A DNA stretch of 63,443 bases from JBDSZL01 sp039925145 (GTDB lineage: Bacteria; Acidobacteriota; Vicinamibacteria; Vicinamibacterales; SCN-69-37), in contig JBDSZL010000066.1 of the NCBI GenBank assembly GCA_039925145.1, positions 1 to 63,443 of the forward strand, in the 5' to 3' direction. Of the stretch, positions 51,478-60,312 are shown in pieces. Numbering within the stretch: the stretch's first letter is position 1; the number at the start of each line of letters is the position of its first letter. The notes under the pieces were generated by a model. It saw only the letters and a list, made by a program, of their open reading frames with translations, was not told where the DNA came from and made no database searches. The translations under genes and the position numbers were made by a program.

Positions 51478-52622
51478 ACCCGGGCGATCGGCGTCCGGTG
51501 CTCGCTGGCGCGGCGGTGTTTCTCGCGGTGGTCGTCGCCGGTGTGCTGCTCGCCCCTGCGAGCGACGCTGACGTTCCCACCTCCTATTCCGCCGCATCGA
51601 ATGGGACGAAGGCGGCCTTCCTCCTGCTCGACACGCTGGGCTACCAGACGCGCCGCTGGGAGCAGCCCCCGAACGAGCTGACCGATCCTCACGCGACGAC
51701 CCTCATCGTGGCCGACCCGGTACCGGTCGAACAGGGTGAGCGCGACGCGATCCTTCGCTTCGTCGATGCAGGAGGCCGTCTCATCGTCACGGGCCTGAGC
51801 GGCGCCGCGCTGGCTGGTCTGCCGGGCCGGCCCGATCCGGTGGCGGGCCTGGGATGGAAGCCGGCGTCCGCGGTGACGCTGTCGCGCATTACACAGGCTG
51901 CGCGCGTCATCACGCTCGCGCCCGCGGCTCGTCTGGCGTCGCCGGTGACCGGCACGCCCGTCTACGCCGTTGCCGGGACACCGGCGGTCGTGCATATCCG
52001 GCGGAGCAAAGGCGACATCTACTGGTGGGCCTCGCCCACGCCTTTGACCAACGCGGGAATCACAGCCACGAGCAACCTGCCGTTTGTCCTCGCGTCCGTT
52101 GGTGCCCCTGGCGAGCGGCTTGTCCTGTTTGATGAGTACTTCCACGGCTACCGTCAGACGCTGGCCGCGTCGCTGATGCACTCGCCCTTGAAGTGGATGA
52201 TGGCGCAGCTTGCGCTCGTAGCGGCGCTGGTGCTCGCGACGTATGCGCGGCGCAGCGGCCCTGTCGTGCCTCGTGTATCGGAGACACGGCTGTCGCCGCT
52301 CGAGTTCGTGCGAACGATGGGCGCGCTCTATCGCAGGGCGGATGGGGGAGCGATTGCCGTGGGCGTCGCCTACGCGTCGTTCCGGGCGGCGCTGACCGCC
52401 CGCTTCGGGATCAGGCCCTCGGCCGATCCCCAGATTGCCGCCGCAGCGGCCGGGATACGCGGCGAGATTGATCCCGCCGCGCTTGTCGAGACCATGCGCG
52501 CGTGCGAGGCCGTTCGCGATCAGCCGAATCTGAGAGACGCCGCGGCGCTGGCGCTCGTGCAGGCGATTCACGATCGATCGACCGAGCTCGGCCTGAACTC
52601 ACCCTTGAAGGAGATTCGTTGA
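51462..52622 (+). CDS. DUF4350 domain membrane protein
   Basis: 386 residues. A membrane segment near residues 12-32 is followed by the DUF4350 fold, a glutamine-amidotransferase-like domain: SYSAASNGTKAAFLLLDTLG, TLIVADPVPV, FVDAGGRLIVTG and a FDEYFHGY motif before a second membrane segment (MMAQLALVAALVLATYA). A cytoplasmic helical tail follows. It starts at 51462 inside the DUF4129 gene and its stop shares a base with the MoxR start (TGATG). The function is unknown, but the association with MoxR ATPases is widely seen. Confidence 0.85.
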   Translation: MPFALNPGDRRPVLAGAAVFLAVVVAGVLLAPASDADVPTSYSAASNGTKAAFLLLDTLGYQTRRWEQPPNELTDPHATTLIVADPVPVEQGERDAILRFVDAGGRLIVTGLSGAALAGLPGRPDPVAGLGWKPASAVTLSRITQAARVITLAPAARLASPVTGTPVYAVAGTPAVVHIRRSKGDIYWWASPTPLTNAGITATSNLPFVLASVGAPGERLVLFDEYFHGYRQTLAASLMHSPLKWMMAQLALVAALVLATYARRSGPVVPRVSETRLSPLEFVRTMGALYRRADGGAIAVGVAYASFRAALTARFGIRPSADPQIAAAAAGIRGEIDPAALVETMRACEAVRDQPNLRDAAALALVQAIHDRSTELGLNSPLKEIR

Positions 52623-53569
52623 TGGAAGCCGTCAGCACACTCGCGTCGCACGTCCGGCGTGAGCTCGACAAAGTGATCGTCGGTCAGCACGATCTGAAGT
52701 CGCAGTCATTGATCGTGCTGCTGTGCCAGGGACACGCGCTCGTCGAGGGCGTCCCCGGCATCGCCAAGACCCTGAGCGTCAAGACACTGGCTCGCCTGCT
52801 CGGGCTCGACTTCAGGCGTGTGCAGTGCACATCCGATCTGATGCCGGCCGACATTCTGGGTACCACGACAGTGAACCTGTCGACCGGCGCCTTTCAGTTG
52901 CACAAGGGGCCGGCATTCACCGAGATGCTCCTCGTCGACGAAATCAATCGCACGCCGCCGCGCACGCAGGCGGCCCTGCTCGAGTGCATGGAAGAACGTC
53001 ACATCACGATCGACGGCGCGCGGCACGACCTGTCCCCGCAGTTTGCCGTCTTCGCTACACAGAACCCGATCGAGTTCGAGGGCACCTACCCCTTGCCCGA
53101 GGCACAGCTCGATCGCTTCCTCCTCAAGATCTCGGTGCCGTACCCGGATCGCGACGACGAAGTGCAGCTCGTCACCCATGCGCATCATGGGTTCGACGCC
53201 CGCGCACTCGACACCATGTACCTCGAACCGGTGCCGGTCGGTCTGCTGGACTCCGCGCGGGCTGAACTGACGCGCGTCACGGTGCAAGAGGCGCTGATTG
53301 CCTATGTCGTGGAAGTTGTGCGCCGTACGCGCGACTGGCCGTCCTTGACCCTGGGCGCGAGCCCGCGCGCGGCGGTAGGCCTGCTGCGTGTCGCGAAAGC
53401 CATGGCCGCCGTTGACGGGCGAGACTATCTCGTTCCCGACGACGTCAAGGCGGCAGCTCTCCCGGTGTTGCGCCATCGGGTGGTGGTCAAGCCGGAAGCG
53501 GATCTCGAAGGGCTGGGCGTCGATCAGATTCTGCAGGACGTCCTGGCTGCCATCGAGGTTCCGCGGTGA
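52622..53569 (+). CDS. MoxR-family AAA+ ATPase
   Basis: 315 residues. Walker A is GVPGIAKT, Walker B LLVDEINRTPPRTQ, sensor 1 FATQNPIEFEGTYPLPEAQ and the arginine finger LDRFLL; the C-terminal lid domain includes GASPRAAVGLLRVAKA. MoxR ATPases act as chaperone-like activators of vWA-domain partners, here the DUF58 protein that follows with a GTGA overlap. The ATPase is cytoplasmic. All ATP-site residues appear intact. Confidence 0.93.
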   Translation: MEAVSTLASHVRRELDKVIVGQHDLKSQSLIVLLCQGHALVEGVPGIAKTLSVKTLARLLGLDFRRVQCTSDLMPADILGTTTVNLSTGAFQLHKGPAFTEMLLVDEINRTPPRTQAALLECMEERHITIDGARHDLSPQFAVFATQNPIEFEGTYPLPEAQLDRFLLKISVPYPDRDDEVQLVTHAHHGFDARALDTMYLEPVPVGLLDSARAELTRVTVQEALIAYVVEVVRRTRDWPSLTLGASPRAAVGLLRVAKAMAAVDGRDYLVPDDVKAAALPVLRHRVVVKPEADLEGLGVDQILQDVLAAIEVPR

Positions 53570-54945
53570 CGAGCCGTGCCGGCGTGGCACCTCCCGCGCT
53601 GGAAATCCACGCGCAACCCGCAGGCCGGTTCGCGATCGCAGCCAGCCGGAACACCTTTGCGCTGCTCACCATCGGCCTTGTCTGGCTGATTCCCGCTTTC
53701 TTCGAACCGCGCTTCGTGAGAGGCATGCTCGTCTGGGATGGCCTGGTCATCGGGGCCTGGCTCCTCGATCTCTGGTACCTGCCGCCGCCGGCACATCTGG
53801 TGGTAGGCCGGACGTGGCTGCGGGCGCCCTCTCTGACGGTGGCCTCCGGAGTGCGACTGACGATTCGCCATGCCGGGCGACGCGTGCTCCTCGTGCGAGT
53901 GCTCGACACCGTTGCGCGCGAGTTGCGTCCGGAGCCGCCCACTCTCGAGGTTGCCGTTCGTGGGCCGCGGGCGGCGGAGGCCGAGTACGAGATTCGTCCC
54001 ACGCGGCGCGGAGAAGCGCAGCTGGGCGCCGTGTTCCTTCGCTACTCGAGCCGATGGCGCCTGGCCGAGCGCTGGGCACGCGCGCCGCTCGAGCAGGCCG
54101 TGGTCACCTGTCCGGACCTCGACGAAGCACGACGGCAATCCATCTACCTGATTCGCAGCCGCCAGATTGCGCTCGAGAAGCGGACGACACGCCGGCGTGG
54201 TGTGGGCCGCGCATTCGAGAGCCTGCGCGACCACCGGACCGGCGATGACTTTCGCGACATCTGCTGGACCGCGACCGCCCGCCGCGGCAAGCTCGTCACG
54301 CGGCAATACGAGATCGAACGCAGCCAGACCGTGTGCCTGCTGTTCGACACCGGACGGTTGATGCGCACGCGCGTCGGTGCGCTGACCAAACTCGACCACG
54401 CCGTCAACGCCGGGCTGGCGCTGGCGGAGGTGGCGCTGGCTGGGGGCGACCAGGTTGGCGTGCTGGCGTACGGCCGACGGATTTCAGCACGGGTGAGTGC
54501 CGGGCGGGGCAGCGCCCACCTGGGCCGCATCGTCGAATGCCTGGCGCTGCTCCGGGGAGACGAGTGGGAGGCGGATCATATTCAGGCTGCGAGCCGGATG
54601 CTGACCGATCAGAAGCGGCGCAGCCTCATCGTCTGGCTGACCGACCTGGCCGAGACGGCCATGACGCCGGAGGTCGTTCGGGGCGCCTCGCAACTCACAG
54701 CGCGTCACGTGGTGCTGTTCGTTGTCATGGGGCAAGCGGATGTGACGGCCGTCGCAGCGCGGCGACCGGCGCGCGTGCAGGATATGTACGAGACGGCTGC
54801 GGCTCAGGAGCTGGTCCAACGCCGCTCGGCTCTTCTCGCCCGGCTGCGTGCCCAGGGGGCTCTGACGGTCGAGACGTCGTCGAGCCACCTCGCGCCGGCG
54901 CTCGTCAACAGTTACCTCGACGTGAAGCAGCGTGGACTGTTATGA
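53566..54945 (+). CDS. DUF58 (vWA-like) domain protein
   Basis: 459 residues. Two membrane segments near residues 30-75 are followed by a beta domain and then the DUF58 block GVGRAFESLRDHRTGDDFRD with ICWTATARRGKLVTRQYE. After it comes the vWA-like fold, with the MIDAS-like DTGR in CLLFDTGRLM, and KRRSLIVWLTDL. It is the standard MoxR partner. The start GTG overlaps the moxR stop by four bases. It converges with SpoIIM (six-base overlap of ends). Confidence 0.9.
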   Translation: MTSRAGVAPPALEIHAQPAGRFAIAASRNTFALLTIGLVWLIPAFFEPRFVRGMLVWDGLVIGAWLLDLWYLPPPAHLVVGRTWLRAPSLTVASGVRLTIRHAGRRVLLVRVLDTVARELRPEPPTLEVAVRGPRAAEAEYEIRPTRRGEAQLGAVFLRYSSRWRLAERWARAPLEQAVVTCPDLDEARRQSIYLIRSRQIALEKRTTRRRGVGRAFESLRDHRTGDDFRDICWTATARRGKLVTRQYEIERSQTVCLLFDTGRLMRTRVGALTKLDHAVNAGLALAEVALAGGDQVGVLAYGRRISARVSAGRGSAHLGRIVECLALLRGDEWEADHIQAASRMLTDQKRRSLIVWLTDLAETAMTPEVVRGASQLTARHVVLFVVMGQADVTAVAARRPARVQDMYETAAAQELVQRRSALLARLRAQGALTVETSSSHLAPALVNSYLDVKQRGLL

Positions 54946-55893
54946 AGCCCGGCGGCGGGGAACGAACACATACGCCGCGAGCAGCACGAACAGCGCGCCG
55001 GCAACCGAGAGCTTTGCGAAGACCGCCAGATCAGTGGGCGAGACAAAGGCTTCGATGACGCCAGCGACGATGAGAATCGGCACGCACCCCGCCACGAGCC
55101 GGACCGCGTCGCGTCCGGCGTCTCCGAGCGAGTCGAGTCGAGGCAGGAGCCCCGGAAAGAGGAGTCCCTGAGCGAGCCGCAGACCGGCGGCCCCCGCGAT
55201 GAAGATGGCGGGCAGTTCGAGCACGCCGTGTGGCGCGACGAAGCTCCAGAGCGCCACGCTCATACCGGCTGCTGAGCACGCGGTCGCGATGACCCCGATC
55301 ATCAACCCGTTGAAGGCGAGCAGATACAGCGTGCCCATGCCCGCGGTGATGCCCGCCGCAAACGTCATGAAGGCGACTGACATGTTGTTGGTCATGATCT
55401 GGCTCGAGGCCATCGGCTTGATCGCGACGATCGAGTGGGTCCACATCTCGTGCCTTGCGATGGTGGCGACCATCTCCGGGCCGATCACCTTCGCGGCAAA
55501 GCCCGGCGTCGTGCGCGTCAACGCGCCGCCAATCAACGCGCCGACGACGAAGACGCCGGTTGCCAAGGCAATGTGGACGAGGTGACTGCGGACGGCGCTG
55601 GGAAAGCCGCGGCTGAGAAACGCCCACGCCGAGCTCCCTGCCGTGCCGCCCGCGGCGTAGATGGTATGGTGTGCCCGCCCCAGCAGCTGGTTGAGATGCG
55701 TGGCAAACCGTGCGGAGCTCGGGTGCTCGCGTACGGTGGCGAGGTCTGTGGCCACCTGGCGGTAGAGCACACCGATGTCCTGGAGCTCGGCGTGCGTCAA
55801 AGCGCGGAGACCCCGCCGCTCAGCGCGCGCGACAAGGTCTTCGAGTCGCCGCCAGTGGGGCGTGCGCTGATTCAACCAGTGCGTGGAGATCAT
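54940..55893 (-). CDS. SpoIIM (stage II sporulation protein M) family membrane protein
   Basis: 317 residues. A soluble helical N-terminus (W-R-R-L-E-D-L-V-A-R-A-E) is followed by about six membrane segments with the family landmarks: NNMSVAFMTFAAGITAGMGT, LIGV-type loop GLMIGVIATACS, and the conserved APHGVLELPAIFIAGAAGL. In endospore formers SpoIIM assists septal wall hydrolysis; in Gram-negative non-spore formers the homologue sits beside RDD and DUF58 genes and has no known job. Its start lies only two bases from that of the divergent RDD gene. Confidence 0.88.
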   Translation of the reverse strand: MISTHWLNQRTPHWRRLEDLVARAERRGLRALTHAELQDIGVLYRQVATDLATVREHPSSARFATHLNQLLGRAHHTIYAAGGTAGSSAWAFLSRGFPSAVRSHLVHIALATGVFVVGALIGGALTRTTPGFAAKVIGPEMVATIARHEMWTHSIVAIKPMASSQIMTNNMSVAFMTFAAGITAGMGTLYLLAFNGLMIGVIATACSAAGMSVALWSFVAPHGVLELPAIFIAGAAGLRLAQGLLFPGLLPRLDSLGDAGRDAVRLVAGCVPILIVAGVIEAFVSPTDLAVFAKLSVAGALFVLLAAYVFVPRRRAS

Positions 55894-55895
55894 CT

Positions 55896-56654
55896 GTGGA
55901 TCCGAGTCATCTGCGCATCGACACGCCGGAGCAGATCTCGCTGGAGCTGCCCGTCGCGGGAGTAGGCAGCCGGTTTCTCGCGATGGCCATCGACACTTTA
56001 CTCCAGGCCGTCCTATACCTGGTTATCGTCGCGATTCTATTCTTCCTCCCCGTGCTGCGATTCTTCGTGGGTGCCCTCGGGGGCACATACCTGCCGGCGG
56101 TACTGTTTTTCACGATTTTTTGTATCTACTGGGGCTACTTTGCCGCGTTCGAGATCGCGTGGCGTGGTCAGACGCCGGGCAAACGGGTCATGGGCCTTCG
56201 CGTCGTGCGTGATTCCGGTCGGCCGGTCGATGCGGCCGCCTCGCTCCTTCGAAATCTGCTGCGGGCGGTCGACGCGCTCCCGGTGTTCTATGGCGTGGGC
56301 GTTATCTGCATGCTGCTGAACCGGAGGAGTAAGCGGATCGGCGATCTGGTGGCGGGCACGGTGGTTGTCTACGATCGCCAGACGGAGCGTCTCGACACGA
56401 CATGGGCTGAGCGATCGGATCCCGGGACAGGGCCGCCGGCGGCCGTCCGGCTGTCGGACGCCGAACTTACGCTGGTGGAGACGTTTCTGGCGCGTCGGAA
56501 CGAGTTGGAGTGGCTGGCGCGGGAGCGCGCGGGCGAACAGGTGGCGCGCCGGCTGACAGAACGGCTGGGACTACGTCCAGAGCCCGGCCAGACGATAGAG
56601 GAGTTTCTCGAATCCCTCGCCCGAAGGACTCGCGATACAGCGCGTTTTCGCTGA
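55896..56654 (+). CDS. RDD-family membrane protein
   Basis: 252 residues. The RDD domain has R-F-L-A-M-A-I-D-T at the start (arginine and aspartate of the family name), three membrane segments, and the conserved GQTPGKRVMGLRVV and RSKRIGDLVAGTVVVYD. A cytoplasmic helical tail of about 80 residues is rich in Arg and Glu. The GTG at 55896 has GGAG about 8 bases upstream. RDD proteins are suspected transporters. With starts of the RDD and SpoIIM genes two bases apart, each promoter must lie within the other gene. Confidence 0.88.
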   Translation: MDPSHLRIDTPEQISLELPVAGVGSRFLAMAIDTLLQAVLYLVIVAILFFLPVLRFFVGALGGTYLPAVLFFTIFCIYWGYFAAFEIAWRGQTPGKRVMGLRVVRDSGRPVDAAASLLRNLLRAVDALPVFYGVGVICMLLNRRSKRIGDLVAGTVVVYDRQTERLDTTWAERSDPGTGPPAAVRLSDAELTLVETFLARRNELEWLARERAGEQVARRLTERLGLRPEPGQTIEEFLESLARRTRDTARFR

Positions 56655-56750
56655 GCCTCCCTTGATAAGCTTCGAATCCGTGGACGACGCAAGGTCCGAA
56701 CACGATCACGGCTCTTTCGGCAGAGGGCCTCGTGGCACAGGAGAGTGGCG

Positions 56751-58451
56751 ATGAGATCCGGAATGAAATCCACGCTGACGCGTCTGGCGCTGGCGCTGTG
56801 CCTGACGGGCGTCAGCAGCACCCTGCCGACGCAGGCGCAATCACCAGCGCCGGTCCCTGCAACAGGTGTGCGCTTTCCACAGATCGGCGAGACGGATGCG
56901 CGTGTGTGGCTGACCTACCTGTCGTCGGATCTCATGCAGGGCCGCCGCGTCTTCACGGAAGGCTATGGGCTTGCGGCCTCCTACATCGCCGATCAGCTGC
57001 GTGTCATCGGCGTGAAGCCACTAGGCGACAACGGCACGTATCTCCAGTCGATCAGCCGACGAGGCTACACGATCACGCGGGGCTCGTCGGTGACCGTAGA
57101 CGTGAACGGCGCGGCGCGGACGTTCCGGGATTCCGATCACGTCTCGTTCCCGCTGCTGGCCGGTGGCCGCCAGACTCTGTCGTTCAAGACCGTCGTGTAC
57201 GCCGGCGACGGATCCATTCCGAACGGAGCAGCCAGCGCCGCGTTTCGCGACAGTCTCGTGGTGTATTCGTCTCCCGCTCCCGCCGGAACGCCAGCGGGTG
57301 GCCGACGGGGCGGGTCGGCCGCGACGGCCAGATCGGCCGCGCTCATCCACGCGGGGGCAGCCGCTGTAATTGCGCTGGCGCCGGCGCTCCCCGCGCCGGC
57401 GGCGGCTCGCAGGGCCGGGCGAGGGGCCTCACCGGAGGCTCCCGCCGCGCCACGGCCGGACGTGATCACGATGCAGAAAGTCGACGCAAGGATTGCGCCG
57501 ACGATCGTCGCAGACGAGACGTTCGTCGATTTTCTCTTCAGTGCGGCCCCTACGTCAGTAGCGGATGCGCGGGCGCGTGTGGCGAAAGGGGAAACGGTGT
57601 CGGCCGTGAACCTCGCCGGCGCGACCGTCACGATCGACGTCGAGAACGCCTACCAGCAGGTGAGCCTGGAGCTCACGGAGAACGTGGTCGGAACCGTCGA
57701 GGGGACCGACCCGACGCTGAAGAGCACGTACGTGTTCTTCGGGGCACATCTCGACCACGTCGGGTACTCGTCGGGCGGCGAGGCACCGGGGCGCGTGAAT
57801 ACTCCGATCGATCAGGATCGCATCTGGAATGGCGCGGACGACGACGGATCGGGGTCGACGGCGCTACTGGCGATTGCCAAGGCGTTCGTCACGGGACCAA
57901 AGCCGAAGCGTTCGGTCGTGTTCGTCTGGCACGCCGGTGAAGAAGCGGGGCTGGTGGGATCGATCTACATGGCCGAGAACCCCGTGGTGCCGCTCGATCG
58001 CATTCAGGTCGAGCTCAACATCGACATGATTGGGCGGAACCGAGATGATGACCCGGCCCAACAGAACACGTTGTATCTGATTGGCGCCGATCGGATCAGC
58101 ACCGACCTGCACAACCTGCTCGTCTCGATGAACAGTGCGCTGCCAGTGCCGCTGACGCTCGATTTCGAGTTCAACGATGCGGCCGACCCCAACAGTTTCT
58201 ACACGCGGAGCGATCACTACAGCTATGCCTCCAAAGGCATTCCGATCGCGTTCTTCTTCACGGGAACACACCCCGATTACCACGCCAACACCGACACGGT
58301 CGACAAGATCCTCTTCCCGAAGCTCGTGAGAATTGCGCAGTATGTCTACGAAGCCGGCTTCAGCCTGGCTGATACCGACCGCGTGCTGCAGCGGGACAAC
58401 CGGGGCGCCAGAAGCGGCAGAGGATTCTCGGGTCTGCTTCCGAGACAGTAA
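56751..58451 (+). CDS. Exported M28-family zinc peptidase
   Basis: 566 residues. A signal peptide (cleavage near QAQS) leads to an M28 peptidase with a PA-like inserted domain (residues 140-270) containing Gly/Arg-rich linkers. Zinc and catalytic residues are His in FGAHLDHVG, Asp in NGADDDGSGS, the Glu pair in WHAGEEAGLVGS, Asp in NIDMIGR, and His in TRSDHYSYASKGIP. It is an aminopeptidase acting in the periplasm or outside. The ATG at 56751 has AGGAGAG six bases upstream. It stands alone. Confidence 0.9.
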   Translation: MRSGMKSTLTRLALALCLTGVSSTLPTQAQSPAPVPATGVRFPQIGETDARVWLTYLSSDLMQGRRVFTEGYGLAASYIADQLRVIGVKPLGDNGTYLQSISRRGYTITRGSSVTVDVNGAARTFRDSDHVSFPLLAGGRQTLSFKTVVYAGDGSIPNGAASAAFRDSLVVYSSPAPAGTPAGGRRGGSAATARSAALIHAGAAAVIALAPALPAPAAARRAGRGASPEAPAAPRPDVITMQKVDARIAPTIVADETFVDFLFSAAPTSVADARARVAKGETVSAVNLAGATVTIDVENAYQQVSLELTENVVGTVEGTDPTLKSTYVFFGAHLDHVGYSSGGEAPGRVNTPIDQDRIWNGADDDGSGSTALLAIAKAFVTGPKPKRSVVFVWHAGEEAGLVGSIYMAENPVVPLDRIQVELNIDMIGRNRDDDPAQQNTLYLIGADRISTDLHNLLVSMNSALPVPLTLDFEFNDAADPNSFYTRSDHYSYASKGIPIAFFFTGTHPDYHANTDTVDKILFPKLVRIAQYVYEAGFSLADTDRVLQRDNRGARSGRGFSGLLPRQ

Positions 58452-58610
58452 GTCCGCTCATCGAGGGCCGTGGCTCGGGTATCCAGCCGGCGTATCCATC
58501 GTGGGTCCACGTCTGGTAAATAGCTGCGCAATCTCACTTTACCGTGCAGTTGTGTGCACGTATGGCGTGGCGAATGCAAGGCGAAACGTCGCTGTTTACG
58601 GCCGTTTCTG

Positions 58611-58640
58611 TTGCCTCCGGGCCCCAAGCTGAGTTAGACT
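58611..58640 (+). promoter_or_regulatory. Candidate carD promoter
   Basis: TTGCCT (58611-58616) and TAGACT (58635-58640), 18 bases apart, lie about 64 bases before the carD start codon. The match is moderate. The 252-base gap upstream of carD shows no other clear feature. Confidence 0.3.
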
Positions 58641-58703
58641 TGGGAAGTTCCTACTCGAAAGACTTTCCAAACTTCACCTTTCCAGCAGCACCTCGGGGGG
58701 CAC

Positions 58704-59510
58704 GTGGCATTCGAGATCGGCGACAAGGTCATTTACCCGAATCATGGGCTTGGTGTGATCGAACGGATCGAAACCAAGACCATCATGGGCACGACCTGCG
58801 GTTTCTATCAGCTTCGCATGGCAAACGAGACGACGGTGTTCGTCCCGGTCGATAACGTCGATGGCGTCGGGCTCCGCCGGGCGATTTCAGACGTGGAAGT
58901 CGAGCGTCTGTTCGGCCTGCTCGGCGACGGCAAGATCGACAGTCATCAGAATTGGAAGGGACGCTTCAAGGACAACTCGGACCGCATGCGGACCGGGTCG
59001 ATTTACGACGTCGTCGAGGTCCTGAAGAGTCTCACCTTCCTGAGCAAGTCCAAGAGCCTCTCGTTCCGCGAGAAGCGAATGCTCGATCGGGCGAAGTTCC
59101 TGGTCGTCTCCGAGATTACCGAAGTGCTGCACGAGAAAACGCCACAGGTTGAAGGCAAAGTGGACCTGGCGCTCGAAAGCTGCTTCGAAGTCAAGGCGAG
59201 CAACGCGGCAAAGGCCAAGGCAGCCGGCGCGGTGCGCCCGCCTGCTAAGCCGCCGGTGAGAGTCGCCCCCCCGAAGGTGGCTGTCGCGCCGCCTGCCAAA
59301 ATTACCCCGACGAGGGTCGCGGCTGCCAAGCCCGCGCCGTCGAAGGTTGCCGCCAAGGTGGCGCCAAGCCGAGTGATATCCACCAAGGTTGCGTCCGCCA
59401 AGGTGACCTCGGCCAAGGCCGCGGCCGCGCGCGTCGCGTCGGCGCGCGTCGCGTCGGCCAAGGTCGCCGCGTCGAAAGTGGCCTCACGGCGCGCAGCCCG
59501 CGCATCCTGA
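58704..59510 (+). CDS. CarD/CdnL-type transcription regulator with a histone-like basic tail
   Basis: 268 residues. Residues 1-65 form the RNA-polymerase-interacting Tudor-like domain (FEIGDKVIYPNHGLGVIERI) and residues 65-160 the helical DNA-binding domain (GSIYDVVEVLKSLTFLSKSK, SFREKRMLDRAKFLVVSEIT). Both match CdnL/CarD, which stabilise open promoter complexes. The last 100 or so residues are an extra tail of Ala, Lys, Pro and Val (repeats of A-K-V-A-S-x-K and P-P-x-K/R-V), like histone H1 or HMGA tails. The GTG start is the only one that gives a complete N-terminal domain. Confidence 0.88.
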   Translation: MAFEIGDKVIYPNHGLGVIERIETKTIMGTTCGFYQLRMANETTVFVPVDNVDGVGLRRAISDVEVERLFGLLGDGKIDSHQNWKGRFKDNSDRMRTGSIYDVVEVLKSLTFLSKSKSLSFREKRMLDRAKFLVVSEITEVLHEKTPQVEGKVDLALESCFEVKASNAAKAKAAGAVRPPAKPPVRVAPPKVAVAPPAKITPTRVAAAKPAPSKVAAKVAPSRVISTKVASAKVTSAKAAAARVASARVASAKVAASKVASRRAARAS

Positions 59511-59536
59511 GCCCGTCGATTCCGTCCGAGTCATCA

Positions 59537-59573
59537 CGCCCGTCAGCCACAGCAACCGCTGTGGCTGCCGGGC
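59537..59573 (+). promoter_or_regulatory. Hairpin covering the plsC start codon
   Basis: AGCCACAGC (59545-59553) pairs with GCTGTGGCT (59558-59566) around a 4-base loop, and outer GCCCG/CGGGC can extend it. The GTG start of the acyltransferase (59561) lies inside the 3' arm. It could be the end of the carD transcript or a structure that limits translation of plsC. Confidence 0.4.
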
Positions 59574-60277
59574 GTACGTTTGTCTCCTGTTCACTCGTCG
59601 CCGCCTACGTCCTGGTGTGCGGCCCCCCGATTCTCGTCTGGACGCTCCTGAGTCGCAGGCCCGGCCTGTTGTATGCCGCGGGGGCCCTCGGCGTCCGGGT
59701 CGGATTTGCCCTGGCCGGCCTCCATCTCGACGTGCGCGGACGCGAACACCTCTTGCCTGGTGGCGCGGTCTACGTCTGCAACCACAGCAGCAATATCGAG
59801 GCGCCGGCGGTCTTCCTTGCCCTGAAGGCGCGCTTTCCGCACGTGCGGGTGCTCTACAAGGCGGAGTTACGCAAACTGCCCGTGCTCGTCTGGGTTTTCG
59901 ATGCGGCGGGGTTCGTGCCGCTCGAACGGGGCAATCAGCAGCAGAGTTGGCCGGCCGTCGACCGCGCAGCGGACGCCATTCGCGCCGGAAATTCGTTTTT
60001 CATCTTTCCCGAAGGGACCCGCAGCCGCACGGGCGCGCTGCTCCCATTCAAGAAGGGCGGCTTCATCATGGCCCTCAAAGCGCAGGCGCCCGTGGTGCCG
60101 GTCGCCGTCACCGGCGGACGCCAGGCCATGCGCAAGGGGAGCCTGCTCATCTGGCCCGCCACGGTTCGCATCCACTTTCTGGCACCAGTCGAGACGGCCG
60201 GACTGACTTTCGACGATCGCGAACAGCTCGTTCACGCGGTCCGGGCCGCCATCTCGGCCCAGCTCCCGCCTGCCTGA
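59561..60277 (+). CDS. 1-acyl-sn-glycerol-3-phosphate acyltransferase (PlsC-like)
   Basis: 238 residues. A hydrophobic N-terminal segment is followed by the acyltransferase motifs: block I NHSSNIEAPAVF, block II region GFVPLERGNQQQ, block III FPEGTRSRTGALLPFKKGGF and block IV VVPVAVTGG. Block I is HX4E instead of the usual HX4D; the general-base aspartate is replaced by glutamate. It would make phosphatidic acid at the inner membrane. The start codon lies in a hairpin. It is followed by rex after 35 bases. Confidence 0.85.
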   Translation: MAAGRTFVSCSLVAAYVLVCGPPILVWTLLSRRPGLLYAAGALGVRVGFALAGLHLDVRGREHLLPGGAVYVCNHSSNIEAPAVFLALKARFPHVRVLYKAELRKLPVLVWVFDAAGFVPLERGNQQQSWPAVDRAADAIRAGNSFFIFPEGTRSRTGALLPFKKGGFIMALKAQAPVVPVAVTGGRQAMRKGSLLIWPATVRIHFLAPVETAGLTFDDREQLVHAVRAAISAQLPPA

Positions 60278-60312
60278 GCGACGGGCAGCATTTCACGCTA
60301 AAATTCGCCTGT

